Positions 40,698 to 49,582 of a stretch of DNA of 64,000 nucleotides are shown here, piece by piece; positions within the stretch are counted from its first letter, which is position 1; each line of letters begins with the position of its first letter. Both the position numbers and the translations under genes were made by a program. The stretch comes from an uncultured Psychrobacter sp. (GTDB lineage Bacteria > Pseudomonadota > Gammaproteobacteria > Pseudomonadales > Moraxellaceae): contig NZ_CANMRN010000004.1 of NCBI RefSeq assembly GCF_947500265.1, positions 186,001-250,000 of the forward strand. The letters are read 5' to 3'. The notes under the pieces were generated by a model. The model saw nothing but the letters and a program-made list of their open reading frames with translations, was not told where the DNA came from and searched no databases.

Positions 40698-41936
40698 ATG
40701 GCTCAACTTGATCCAAAAAATATCAATAAAATCGTCTTGGCTTATTCAGGTGGTCTTGATACCTCAATCATCGCTAAATGGCTACAAGAAACTTATGATG
40801 CGGAAGTAATTACCTTCACCGCTGATATCGGTCAAGGCGAAGAAGTTGAACCAGCACGAGCCAAAGCTCAAGCAATGGGTATCAAGCATATCCATATTGA
40901 AGACTTGCGCGAAGAGTTCGCTCGTGATTATGTATTCCCTATGTTCCGTGCTAACGCCATTTACGAAGGTGAGTACTTATTAGGTACGTCCATTGCTCGT
41001 CCATTGATTGCCAAGCGTTTGGTTGAGATTGCTAAAGAACATAACGCCGATGCTATCAGCCATGGTGCGACTGGTAAAGGCAATGACCAAGTTCGTTTTG
41101 AGCTAGGTGCTGTCGCTTTGTCACCAGACGTAGTGACTATTGCTCCTTGGCGCGAGTGGGATTTATCAAGCCGTGAAAGCCTGATGAAATATGCTGAAGA
41201 GCATGATATCGCAATCGATTATGCGGGCAATAAGAAAAAATCTCCTTACTCAATGGATGCTAACTTATTACACATCTCTTATGAAGGCGGTGTCCTAGAA
41301 GAACCATATACTGAAGCAGAAGATGACATGTGGCGCTGGTCTGTTAGCCCAGAAGAAGCACCTGATGAAGCGCAATATCTAGAACTAGAATACGAAAAAG
41401 GCGACATCGTTGCTATCGATGGCGAAGCGCTTAAGCCTTATGAAGTCATGATTAAGCTGAACGAAATCGGTGGCAAACACGGTATCGGCCGTTTAGATAT
41501 CGTTGAAAACCGTTACGTAGGCATGAAGTCACGTGGTTGCTATGAGACGCCAGCGGGTACTATTATGTTAAAAGCGCATCGAGGTATTGAGTCGTTAACG
41601 CTTGATCGTGAAGCTGCCCATCTAAAAGATGAGCTAATGCCACGCTATGCAAAAATCATCTACAATGGCTATTGGTTCAGCCCTGAACGTATGATGCTAC
41701 AAGCATTGATTGACAAGTCACAAGAATACGTCAACGGTACTGTACGTGTAAAACTGTATAAAGGTAGCGTGAGCGTCGTCGGCCGTAAATCTGACGATTC
41801 ATTATTTGATGAAAAAATCGCCACTTTCGAAGATGATGCGGGTGCTTATGACCAAAAAGACGCAGAAGGCTTTATCCGTCTAAATGGCCTACGTTTAGCT
41901 ATCGAAGCTAGCCGTGGTCGTGATTTATCTAAGTAA
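40698..41936 (+). CDS. argG: Argininosuccinate synthase
   Basis: ATP-dependent joining of citrulline and aspartate in arginine synthesis; cytoplasmic tetramer. PP-loop motif [16 protein letters not shown] at residues 13-28, [34 protein letters not shown] and the [16 protein letters not shown] region are intact. The 412 residues match the type I enzyme. GGGAG before the ATG supports the start. A strong terminator follows; argH is not adjacent. Confidence 0.98.
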   Translation: MAQLDPKNINKIVLAYSGGLDTSIIAKWLQETYDAEVITFTADIGQGEEVEPARAKAQAMGIKHIHIEDLREEFARDYVFPMFRANAIYEGEYLLGTSIARPLIAKRLVEIAKEHNADAISHGATGKGNDQVRFELGAVALSPDVVTIAPWREWDLSSRESLMKYAEEHDIAIDYAGNKKKSPYSMDANLLHISYEGGVLEEPYTEAEDDMWRWSVSPEEAPDEAQYLELEYEKGDIVAIDGEALKPYEVMIKLNEIGGKHGIGRLDIVENRYVGMKSRGCYETPAGTIMLKAHRGIESLTLDREAAHLKDELMPRYAKIIYNGYWFSPERMMLQALIDKSQEYVNGTVRVKLYKGSVSVVGRKSDDSLFDEKIATFEDDAGAYDQKDAEGFIRLNGLRLAIEASRGRDLSK

Positions 41937-41981
41937 GTTTTTGGGCTACTGATAGTCAATTCGTAACTTAGATCGCACAAC

Positions 41982-42018
41982 AAAAAAGAGACTCTATATT
42001 GATAGGGTCTCTTTTTTT
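41982..42018. terminator. Bidirectional terminator after argG
   Basis: AAAAAAGAGACTCTAT..ATAGGGTCTCTTTTTTT, stem with one mismatch. It can also serve the convergent gene at 42082-43350. Confidence 0.88.
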
Positions 42019-42081
42019 ATGGCTAATAAATGATTGCTAAAACGGTTGCTTTGAGGGTAGCTATTTCAAAAGTAAAGAGCT

Positions 42082-43350
42082 TTACTCAGCTGTTTCTGTC
42101 TCTACAACGTCAGATTCATCTTCGTCTACCATTACAATGGCCACATCTTGCTGTTGGCGCTCATCAATGGCATCTTGTTCTAATACTTCTTCAGTTGCCA
42201 GAATCGCACCGTCAGACTTTTGCGATTGGTATTTTAAAGTAGCGAGTGCACCAAGGACACCAACGACAAGTATGATGATAAGAATGACCGGATTTTTCCA
42301 TAGCGGTGTGGAAGCCTCATACTCGATGGGCTTTTCACTGGTGGTGGTAGGTGTGTTGTCGTTATTGCCGCCGATTAGTCCCAAACTTACTAAAGGCGGT
42401 TTAGGCGGATTGGCTGGTTCAGAGTTAACGCGCAGTCGATTTCGACTGAGATAGATATCTGAGATTTTGGCCAACTGCAATAACCAACGTTGATGTGGTA
42501 AGGCAACGGCATGCATTTCGGTAAATACCAACATATCGTTGTGACGACCCTGCTGTAGATTGTCAGGTGAACGCCCAATGGCTTTTAAGTAATTGCCTGT
42601 TGCCATTTGCATGTCTTGCACAGGTTCATGGTTTTCAGGTTTGAATCCGCTCAGCTCATACCAGTAAGGATCAAAAGAAGGTGGAGTGCTTGATAACTGA
42701 GCAGCATTTAATAACGTACGCTCCGCATTATTCTCTGAGTTGTTCTCTATCGCTTCAACAGCTTCAGTAGTTGTTTCGAGCAGGTCACTATTGCTTTCTG
42801 TTTCAGCAGATGAGGTATGCGTTTGCTCTGGGCTAAATCGTGCCGCCGATAAAAACTGTGGTTGTAGCGCAAACCATTTATTGATCTCATCACTGTCTAG
42901 TTGACTGTATTCTGTCAGGATAGCCAATTCACGTAGCACAATTACGCACAATGAAGTGAGTAGAGTTTGAGCTTGCTGCGTCGTTGCATCAATCTTCTCA
43001 GCGATATGTTCGCTTGCCTTTATGACACGGGCATTATCACTAAATACAGCATCTGCTGCATCGTGACGATGGTAGAGTGTGGCGCTGATGGTGGCAAAGT
43101 TCATTGAGTTATACTGTCGTAACTCTTTGACAGCACTACGACTAAACAGCTTTTTGCTGACTGCTTGTCCCTGATGACGCTGCTGATAGGCGAGAAGCGC
43201 ACTTACGATGGCTTGTAGACTGGCATCCATCCCTAAGCGAGCTTGCGGTAGAGAGAGCTGTGCCGCATCGGCCAAAAGTGACAGCATAGGCTGGGTATCA
43301 TGATATAAAAAATCATACATCGACACACGTGTCGGTGAAATAGTCGTCAT
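42082..43350 (-). CDS. Hypothetical single-span membrane protein, 422 residues
   Basis: I do not recognise a family. Residues 1 to about 165 are mainly helical and alanine/leucine-rich (SLPQARLGMDASLQAIVSALLAYQ...; YNSMNFATISATLYH). Residues 170-235 are polar. A middle block (YWYELSGFKPEN; PHQRWLLQLAKISDIYLSRNRLRV) looks folded. One membrane helix follows near residue 365 (NPVILIIILVVGVLGALATL), then an acidic tail ending DEDESDVVETETAE. No signal peptide, so the large domain is probably cytoplasmic. The start is uncertain (43350 or MYDFLYHD at 43320; no ribosome site at either). It is divergent from the L,D-transpeptidase gene. Confidence 0.75.
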   Translation of the reverse strand: MTTISPTRVSMYDFLYHDTQPMLSLLADAAQLSLPQARLGMDASLQAIVSALLAYQQRHQGQAVSKKLFSRSAVKELRQYNSMNFATISATLYHRHDAADAVFSDNARVIKASEHIAEKIDATTQQAQTLLTSLCVIVLRELAILTEYSQLDSDEINKWFALQPQFLSAARFSPEQTHTSSAETESNSDLLETTTEAVEAIENNSENNAERTLLNAAQLSSTPPSFDPYWYELSGFKPENHEPVQDMQMATGNYLKAIGRSPDNLQQGRHNDMLVFTEMHAVALPHQRWLLQLAKISDIYLSRNRLRVNSEPANPPKPPLVSLGLIGGNNDNTPTTTSEKPIEYEASTPLWKNPVILIIILVVGVLGALATLKYQSQKSDGAILATEEVLEQDAIDERQQQDVAIVMVDEDESDVVETETAE

Positions 43351-43490
43351 AATCTGCTAGCATCAAAAAGTGTGCCCCTATATTACGGTGCCAAATGTCT
43401 TGATACAATCCCTTGATAATAGAAATTTTCAATCATTTTACTAATAACCTTAATAGTAATCTGATGAATGACAGATAGTCGGAAGCATTT

Positions 43491-44006
43491 ATGAACAATA
43501 ATAAGACCCTTAATAAACAACTCGTGATTAATATCGCTGAACAAACATTGACGCTGTACCAGCAGAAAACTGAGGTTGCGAGATACGTAGTCTCCACTGC
43601 AAAGAATGGTATTGGTAGTCAGCAGGATAGCGGTTGCACGCCGCTCGGTAGGCATATCATTGAACAGAAAATAGGTGGTAGTGAGCCTATAAATGCGGTA
43701 TTTGTTGGGCGTGTGCCGACAAGTGAGATATACGATGCAAATCTTGGTGAGCTACATCCCAAGCGTGACTGGATATTGAGCCGCATTCTTTGGTTAAGGG
43801 GTCTTGAAGAAGGGTTAAACAAAGGTAGCAATAGCCAAGGTGGCTGCGATACTTATGAACGCTATATTTATATTCACGGCACACCAGATACTGAACCAAT
43901 GAGTATTCCGCTATCACATGGCTGTATCCGTATGCGTAATGAAGATATTGTAGAATTATTTGAGCAAGTAGAAGAGGGCATGCCTGTTACGATTGTGGCT
44001 AATTAG
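43491..44006 (+). CDS. L,D-transpeptidase (YkuD domain) without a visible export signal
   Basis: YkuD-fold cysteine transpeptidase; relatives cross-link peptidoglycan peptides or attach lipoprotein to them. The catalytic motif is HGTPDTEPMSIPLSHGCIRMRNED, with Ser-His-Gly-Cys-Ile-Arg intact. The domain begins almost at once (QLVINIAEQTLTLYQ), so the 171 residues are a bare catalytic domain with no signal peptide, LysM or lipobox. Either the true product is exported by another route, or it acts on cytoplasmic, recycled muropeptides. No ribosome site stands out upstream of the ATG. It is closest in size to small ErfK/YbiS-like single-domain proteins. Confidence 0.88.
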   Translation: MNNNKTLNKQLVINIAEQTLTLYQQKTEVARYVVSTAKNGIGSQQDSGCTPLGRHIIEQKIGGSEPINAVFVGRVPTSEIYDANLGELHPKRDWILSRILWLRGLEEGLNKGSNSQGGCDTYERYIYIHGTPDTEPMSIPLSHGCIRMRNEDIVELFEQVEEGMPVTIVAN

Positions 44007-44057
44007 GACATGTTGCACATTTAGCCATGGCGCTGACAGAAACTATTTCAACACAAT

Positions 44058-44096
44058 AAAAAAAGACAGCCTGTTATATAACAGGCTGTCTTTTTT
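44058..44096. terminator. Bidirectional terminator between the L,D-transpeptidase and triphosphatase genes
   Basis: AAAAAGACAGCCTGTTA-TA-TAACAGGCTGTCTTTTTT, an essentially perfect long stem. Confidence 0.94.
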
Positions 44097-44153
44097 ATGA
44101 AGTGGTTTTACTTTATGAAAGCAGTATCCGTCATAAACATAATATTCCTACTT

Positions 44154-45752
44154 CTACCAAAATGTTGAGCTGTCCGCAAATTTGGCCAAACGCGTTTCGA
44201 TATGACTCTGGTCATCAGTCAGTATGGCCGTAAACCAACCTGCACCATATAAAGCATTAGCATCTGTTGTTGATTTTAACTCATAGAACTGCTGATATTG
44301 ATTATCATCGTTCAGTTGTTCTAATGCCTTTTGCGCTTTTATCAGCCGTTTGAGCCAACGTTTGGTTTTCTTCTTAGCTTTTTTCTTGCTTAATAAAGGC
44401 GTAGAAAACTCACTGATGTAACGCAAATCTCTTAACTGATTGAGCAGGTCGCTTTCAGGTTGGTCATTATCAGAAGTGTTTGTGCTTACCTCTACGTCAT
44501 CGCTCGCAAGCTCGGTAACACTTACTTCATCACTTACTACGTCAGCTTTTTTATCAGTTTTAAGGCATTTCTTATATTGTTTAGAAAGGACTTTCGTTAG
44601 CTTATCGCGGGCAAGCTGATCAGTCTGAGGTTCAATGCTTGGGTCGCTCATAGTAAAGGCAATCAGCTCTAGCAAGGTTATCTGAAAATCATTGGCTTGT
44701 AGCGTATTGATAGGCGTGATTTTGATATTTTCAATATCTGTCGTCCAGTCAACGGCAGGCGCGCCACATGCTTGTAGTTCAGGTTCGATCTGTGCATTAA
44801 TATAAGCAAGTTGATAGTAATCGCTAAGCAAGTTCGCAGTTTGCTTTAGTATCGGCAGCCATTCAGGGTTAATTTCATCGGAGAAGTCAGCAAATGCTTT
44901 CAACACAGTACGCAAGCGATCAATACCAATCCGTAATTGTAAAATATGATCGTCATCTATACTGCCAGCGACGATAGCACTGCTGTTTGGTAATATCTGC
45001 AATAAGCAATTATGTACGATCGCACGTATAAAAGCAGGTGCACTACTGTCTTTGTCTATTTGCAATTGACTTAGGTTTGCGTTGACCGCTGGACTGTGAT
45101 TTTGTCCGTTAATAAGTAAACCGCCGTTTTCAGCTTTGGTAACGGTAGATAGACACAGCTTGTAGCGCTTGCACCATGTTTTGGCAGTCGTAAATAGAAA
45201 ATCTAAATCTCCTGACACCAATTCAAACTCTATCTCTTGAATGGCTTTGCGTAGCGAGTCATCAGTACCATGGATGATTTCTCCCTGATCGTAAGCCATT
45301 TCGATGCAATTATCGGTTTCATCCTCATTACTTTCTGTTAGTAACCGCGTAGTGCGCTCGACGTCAGTCACATAAAGTCGTGTCAGATTTTTTGCCAACT
45401 TTTTTAATTTAAAATCAGCTAATGCTGCAGTGATTGGAGTGTCTTGATATATCGTTAAATCAGGCATCAGCTTATTATTATCGAGCATTATTTGTACTTG
45501 CTCATTATCGAGTACGGCATTGTGCTCCAAGCGTGCCGCGATACTATCACCACCAGCTTTAATGGTTTGGACCCATGTATCACCTTCTTTGCGAATACGC
45601 AGACCGATACCTGCCTGTGCAAGCTGTTGGTCAGGCGTATCGTAATAGTGTGCAGCCAGTTGTGTCACTTGTGAGGATTTAACATGCGTTTGACGCATTA
45701 AACCCTTTAGCCGTGACTCTGGTACCAAAAACTTCAGCTCTATCTCTTGCAT
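44154..45752 (-). CDS. ygiF: CYTH-CHAD protein, probable inorganic triphosphatase
   Basis: The CYTH domain (residues 1 to about 205) hydrolyses tripolyphosphate or related triphosphates. Its EIELKF signature and the tunnel residues in GIGLRIRKEGDTWVQTIKAGG, MAYDQGEI and EIEFELVSGDL are present. A CHAD domain follows (about 225-520), with the helical HDDHILQLRIGIDRLRTVLKAF-type start; CHAD domains bind polyphosphate. Start at 45752 because AGGAG is 5 nt upstream; the ORF-track extension is rejected. Between the CHAD halves is a polar insert (TDKKADVVSDEVSVTELASD). The link to ppk1 in this window is functional, not positional. Confidence 0.88.
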   Translation of the reverse strand: MQEIELKFLVPESRLKGLMRQTHVKSSQVTQLAAHYYDTPDQQLAQAGIGLRIRKEGDTWVQTIKAGGDSIAARLEHNAVLDNEQVQIMLDNNKLMPDLTIYQDTPITAALADFKLKKLAKNLTRLYVTDVERTTRLLTESNEDETDNCIEMAYDQGEIIHGTDDSLRKAIQEIEFELVSGDLDFLFTTAKTWCKRYKLCLSTVTKAENGGLLINGQNHSPAVNANLSQLQIDKDSSAPAFIRAIVHNCLLQILPNSSAIVAGSIDDDHILQLRIGIDRLRTVLKAFADFSDEINPEWLPILKQTANLLSDYYQLAYINAQIEPELQACGAPAVDWTTDIENIKITPINTLQANDFQITLLELIAFTMSDPSIEPQTDQLARDKLTKVLSKQYKKCLKTDKKADVVSDEVSVTELASDDVEVSTNTSDNDQPESDLLNQLRDLRYISEFSTPLLSKKKAKKKTKRWLKRLIKAQKALEQLNDDNQYQQFYELKSTTDANALYGAGWFTAILTDDQSHIETRLAKFADSSTFW

Positions 45753-45843
45753 ATTAGCTCCTAATAATTCTGACTGATGGCTCTGATCGATGGTTGTGAT
45801 AAACAATTATTAGTCTACCATTCTCTGATTATTTAAACCGTAA

Positions 45844-45879
45844 TAAAAAACCGCCCTACATGATGTAGGGCGGTTTTTT
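45844..45879 (-). terminator. Terminator of aceA
   Basis: AAAAAACCGCCCTACAT..ATGTAGGGCGGTTTTTT, a perfect stem with A and T runs. It lies just after the aceA stop on the minus strand. Confidence 0.93.
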
Positions 45880-45905
45880 GATAAATACTGCTAGTTTGTC
45901 GGTTA

Positions 45906-47492
45906 TTAGAACTGGTTCATCGTGTTCTTGCCGCCGCCAGCTTTCAGAGCGTTATCGCCTGAGAAGATTTCTTTGTGGTCATCGCCAAGGTCAGAACCAG
46001 CCATTGCTTGGTGCTTAACACAAGAGATGCCTTCACGGATTTCTTTACGCTGTACGCCAGCTGCATAAGCAAGCATACCTTCTTCACCGAAGTAGCCTTT
46101 AGCAAGTTCATGAACGCTAAGAGCAGTCGTGTGGTAAGTCGGTAGCGTGATTAAGTGATGGAATACACCAGCTTCACGTGACGCATCACGTTGGAAGTTC
46201 TTAGCGGCTATGTCAGCTGCTGCATCAAGCTCAGTACCGTCATAATCAGCACTCATCAAGTCATCTTTATTGTATGCAGAGATGTCTTTGCCTTCTTCTT
46301 CCCACTGAGCGATAACTTGCTTACGGAAGTTAAGTGTCCAGTTGAATGATGGGCTGTTGTTGTATACAAGCTTGGCTTTAGGCTGCTGTTCTTTAATACG
46401 GTCAACCATCATTTTGATGTGTTCTACGTCTGGAGTCGGTGTTTCGATCCATAGTAGGTCAGCGCCGTTTTCTAGAGCAGTTACACAGTCAAGTACAACA
46501 CGGTCAATGTTGGTCTCTTCACGGAACTGATATAGACCGTTAGGTAGACGAACTGGGCGTACTAGCTTGCCGTTGTGCTTAAGTAGGCTGTCATTTTCTT
46601 GAGCATTTTCTAGCGTTACTTCTTCCATTTCGATGAAATCGATATATTTAGAAGCAAGATCGCCTGGCTCATTTGATACTGGAATTTTTTGCGTTAGTGA
46701 CGCGCCTTCAGAGTCAGTACGAGCAACGATAACGCCGTCTTCAACACCAAGCTCTAGGAATGCATAACGAATAGCGTTTAGTTTAGAGATGAAGTCTTCA
46801 TGCGGTACAGTTACTTTACCAGCCTGGTGACCACATTGCTTAGCATCAGATACTTGGTTTTCAACCTGAATGGCACAAGCACCAGCTTCGATCATTTGCT
46901 TAGTCAATAGGTAAGTGGCTTCTTCGTTACCGAAACCTGCATCGATATCAGCGATGATTGGCACAACGTGTGAATCAAAGTTTTCGATTTTTTCTAGGAT
47001 AGCTGAAGTGTCTTGGCCAGCTTCTTCAGCAGCGTTTAGCTCACGGAAGTAGTCGTTCAATACTTTAGCATCTGCTTGACGCAAGAAGGTGTAGATTTCT
47101 TCGATTAGCTTAGGTACTGACGTTTTTTCGTGCATAGATTGGTCGGGTAATGGACCAAACTCAGAGCGTAGAGCAGCTACCATCCAACCTGAAAGGTAGA
47201 TGTAAGTTTTAGAAGTCGTACCGAAATATTTTTTCTTAGCGTACATAGTTTGCTGTGCAACAAAACCATGCCATGCACCTAAAGACTGCGTGTACTGAGA
47301 CGTATCATTGTCATAATCTTCCATGTCTTGACGCATGATTTTTGCAGTATATTTTGCAATATCCAAACCCGTTTTGAAACGGTTTTGTGACATCATACGT
47401 GCAGCATCAACTTCGCTAATGTTCTGCCAGTTGCCGTGCTTTTGCTTTAATTCACGTACTAAGTCGATCGCTGATTTATATGCAGTTGACAT
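45906..47492 (-). CDS. aceA: Isocitrate lyase
   Basis: Cleaves isocitrate to glyoxylate and succinate, the first step of the glyoxylate shunt. The active-site loop is KQCGHQAGKV (catalytic cysteine), with IIADIDAGFGN, VARTDSEGA, VYNNSPSFNW and QVENQVSDAKQ as substrate/metal segments. The 528 residues are the long form seen in Acinetobacter and Pseudomonas, about 90 longer than E. coli AceA. AAGGAG 7 nt before the ATG gives a strong ribosome site. Malate synthase G is 22 kb away. The divergent LysR gene upstream could regulate it, but I see no direct proof. Confidence 0.97.
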   Translation of the reverse strand: MSTAYKSAIDLVRELKQKHGNWQNISEVDAARMMSQNRFKTGLDIAKYTAKIMRQDMEDYDNDTSQYTQSLGAWHGFVAQQTMYAKKKYFGTTSKTYIYLSGWMVAALRSEFGPLPDQSMHEKTSVPKLIEEIYTFLRQADAKVLNDYFRELNAAEEAGQDTSAILEKIENFDSHVVPIIADIDAGFGNEEATYLLTKQMIEAGACAIQVENQVSDAKQCGHQAGKVTVPHEDFISKLNAIRYAFLELGVEDGVIVARTDSEGASLTQKIPVSNEPGDLASKYIDFIEMEEVTLENAQENDSLLKHNGKLVRPVRLPNGLYQFREETNIDRVVLDCVTALENGADLLWIETPTPDVEHIKMMVDRIKEQQPKAKLVYNNSPSFNWTLNFRKQVIAQWEEEGKDISAYNKDDLMSADYDGTELDAAADIAAKNFQRDASREAGVFHHLITLPTYHTTALSVHELAKGYFGEEGMLAYAAGVQRKEIREGISCVKHQAMAGSDLGDDHKEIFSGDNALKAGGGKNTMNQF

Positions 47493-48190
47493 CTATAGTC
47501 TCCTTGGTGGGGTGTAAAAACAAATAAGTTAATTGTTAAAATAATGGGTCTGTCGTTTTACTAAAATCCGCTTTACTAAAATCTTTGTACTAAAAAGTAA
47601 TATTCAAAATTTGGTCCATCATTTATCTATCGAAGCTCTATTTACCCTAAACAAACCGTTAGGCTATTACAAGAAATTTGCTGAACTCAACAGTTGAAAA
47701 TAATTGCTGGTTTATAAATATTTATCGATTCTCACTATATATCTAGAAGGTATCTGAATACTTAATAGCCAGTGATGTCATAATTGGTAGCAAGAGATGT
47801 TACAATAATGAGGTCAATTAACCGTATTTAACGACTGATAAAAACCATTAATATATTACTTAGCGACAATATTTAATCGGATAAAAACAGCTTATGAACC
47901 TAAAGTTCGTCATCTATGCTGCAAATCCTTTATAGAACTCACTATAACCACCTTACCAAGATTTATCTAATTTATGATAGTTATCTTTGGTATTTCTGTA
48001 TGATATAATGTTTATATAACAGGGTCTTACGATAGGTTGAATGAGTTATCATACCTATCTATCAGAAAAAACTAGAACAAAATTAGTAAAAAATAATGAA
48101 ATTATGCTGTTATAGCGCACAAATCACCGTAGCAGCACTACAAATGCCAGCATTAATATGGCGTTTATTCAAAAGCCAAGAGAACCAAAT
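47493..48190. other. Divergent intergenic region aceA / lysR
   Basis: About 700 bp, AT-rich, with no ORF I can defend. The inverted repeat GATAGGT-N15-ACCTATC (48031-48059) is a possible operator near the LysR gene. The length suggests complex regulation or a missed small RNA. Confidence 0.45.
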
Positions 48191-49180
48191 ATGAATTTGC
48201 AGCGGGTTGATTTAAATTTATTAGTCCATCTAGATGTGTTGCTACGAGAAAAAAACGTTACTCGCGCAGCCGAGCAGCTTGGGATTACTCAGCCTGCTAT
48301 GAGTAATATCTTGCGCCGTTTGCGTAAGCTGTTTAATGATCCATTATTGGTACGCTCATCTGAGGGGATGACGCCGACTGAACGCGCCCTTGAGCTACAG
48401 CCACGTATCCGCGAGATACTCGCTGACTTGACTCAGGTGTTGGAGCCGCGTACCGAATTCCGCCCTTATAGTACCTCTCGTGTGTTCCGTATCATGACAT
48501 CGGATTATGCCGAAGCGACCCTAGTACCTAAGCTGGTAAAAGCACTACGTTCTGAAGCACCTAATGTAATTTTGGACTTTTTGACTCCATCAGATGTCTC
48601 TTACCGAGATATGGAGCAGGGACGAGTTGATTTAGCGATTAACCGTTTTAATGAGATACCTCAAAGTTTCCATCAGGTTCTAGTGTGGCGTGATACTTTT
48701 AGTTGCTTATTATCTTCTGACAGTCCTTATGCCAATCGTTTTAATTTAAAGAACTATCTAAAAGCACAGCACGTTTGGGTATCTAAAACAGGGATGGGTG
48801 TGGGTTTTGGGGTCAATCCAGAAAAATCTGGTGGACTAGGGTCTATCGATCAGGCCTTGCAGCGTCTTGGTCAGAAACGCCAAATCAGTGTCTTTACTCG
48901 TCATTATCAAATGCCTGCTATGCTTGCAGCAAATAAAGATTTGATAGCGACTTTGCCTACGCGTGTGGCAAGAATGCAGGCAAATAACGACAGTATCATG
49001 ATGGAAGATCCACCGTTTTTTATCCCTGAATTTGAGCTTACGATGGCATGGTCACCTCTATTGCAGCATCATCCAGCCCATCGCTGGTTACGTCAGTTAA
49101 TTATGCATGTAGCGCGCCAAGTCGTTGCTGAAGAAGAAAATCCACCACAAGAGATACCTGTCATCAATCATTTGTTTTGA
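48191..49180 (+). CDS. LysR-family transcriptional regulator
   Basis: The N-terminal winged helix-turn-helix (LLVHLDVLLREKNVTRAAEQLGITQPAMSNILRRLRKLFNDPLLVR) is a canonical LysR DNA-binding domain. The effector domain covers about residues 90-310. The Leu-Leu-Val-His opening and the LFNDPLLVRSSEGM text resemble the NodD/LeuO-like subgroup. Start at 48191 (MNLQRVD); the upstream ORF-track residues are not conserved. Neighbours are divergent aceA and the downstream aldehyde dehydrogenase, both plausible targets. The effector is unknown. Confidence 0.93.
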   Translation: MNLQRVDLNLLVHLDVLLREKNVTRAAEQLGITQPAMSNILRRLRKLFNDPLLVRSSEGMTPTERALELQPRIREILADLTQVLEPRTEFRPYSTSRVFRIMTSDYAEATLVPKLVKALRSEAPNVILDFLTPSDVSYRDMEQGRVDLAINRFNEIPQSFHQVLVWRDTFSCLLSSDSPYANRFNLKNYLKAQHVWVSKTGMGVGFGVNPEKSGGLGSIDQALQRLGQKRQISVFTRHYQMPAMLAANKDLIATLPTRVARMQANNDSIMMEDPPFFIPEFELTMAWSPLLQHHPAHRWLRQLIMHVARQVVAEEENPPQEIPVINHLF

Positions 49181-49582
49181 TTGGTTTGTGTGAGTCGAAC
49201 CTATCTTTTATCAGAGCAGAATATTTTTGATTATCTGAATTTTTAATAAACATATTTTCCTATATCTCCCACTATATATAGTTATTAGACCAGCCACTAG
49301 GCTGGTTTTTTGTGTTCTAGCGTTTAATAGTTAGTGTATGATATTTAGTTATACTTAATAAGCCAGTCACACTATTAACATCTTCAACACACTTCACAAT
49401 ATATTGTAAAACTCTTAATCAAATAGCTTGTTAAGATAACGGCAGATAGAAAACGAGCTACCAATAGATTGTGCTATCGACGTAAATTTAATAATTAAGA
49501 CTGTCACAGCAGCACAACTACAAGTGGCAGTAATTCCAATTATAAATCACAAATATAAATTCGAATAATAAGGACAGTAACT
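49181..49582 (+). other. Intergenic region between lysR and the aldehyde dehydrogenase gene
   Basis: It contains the lysR terminator (49288-49311) and then about 270 bp of AT-rich sequence holding the dehydrogenase promoter. Nothing else could be supported. Confidence 0.4.
49288..49311 (+). terminator. Terminator of the lysR gene
   Basis: ACCAGCC-ACTA-GGCTGGTTTTTT, a compact stem with a T-run. Confidence 0.85.

Noticed and set aside
43383-43655. 90-residue minus-strand ORF overlapping the L,D-transpeptidase gene
   Set aside because: It overlaps the confident coding frame on the other strand and has a random composition.
48120-49540. Similar AGCAGCACTACAAATGCCAG and AGCAGCACAACTACAAGTGGCAG before lysR and the dehydrogenase gene
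   Set aside because: The similarity is short and gapped, and could be chance; not strong enough to call a shared operator.
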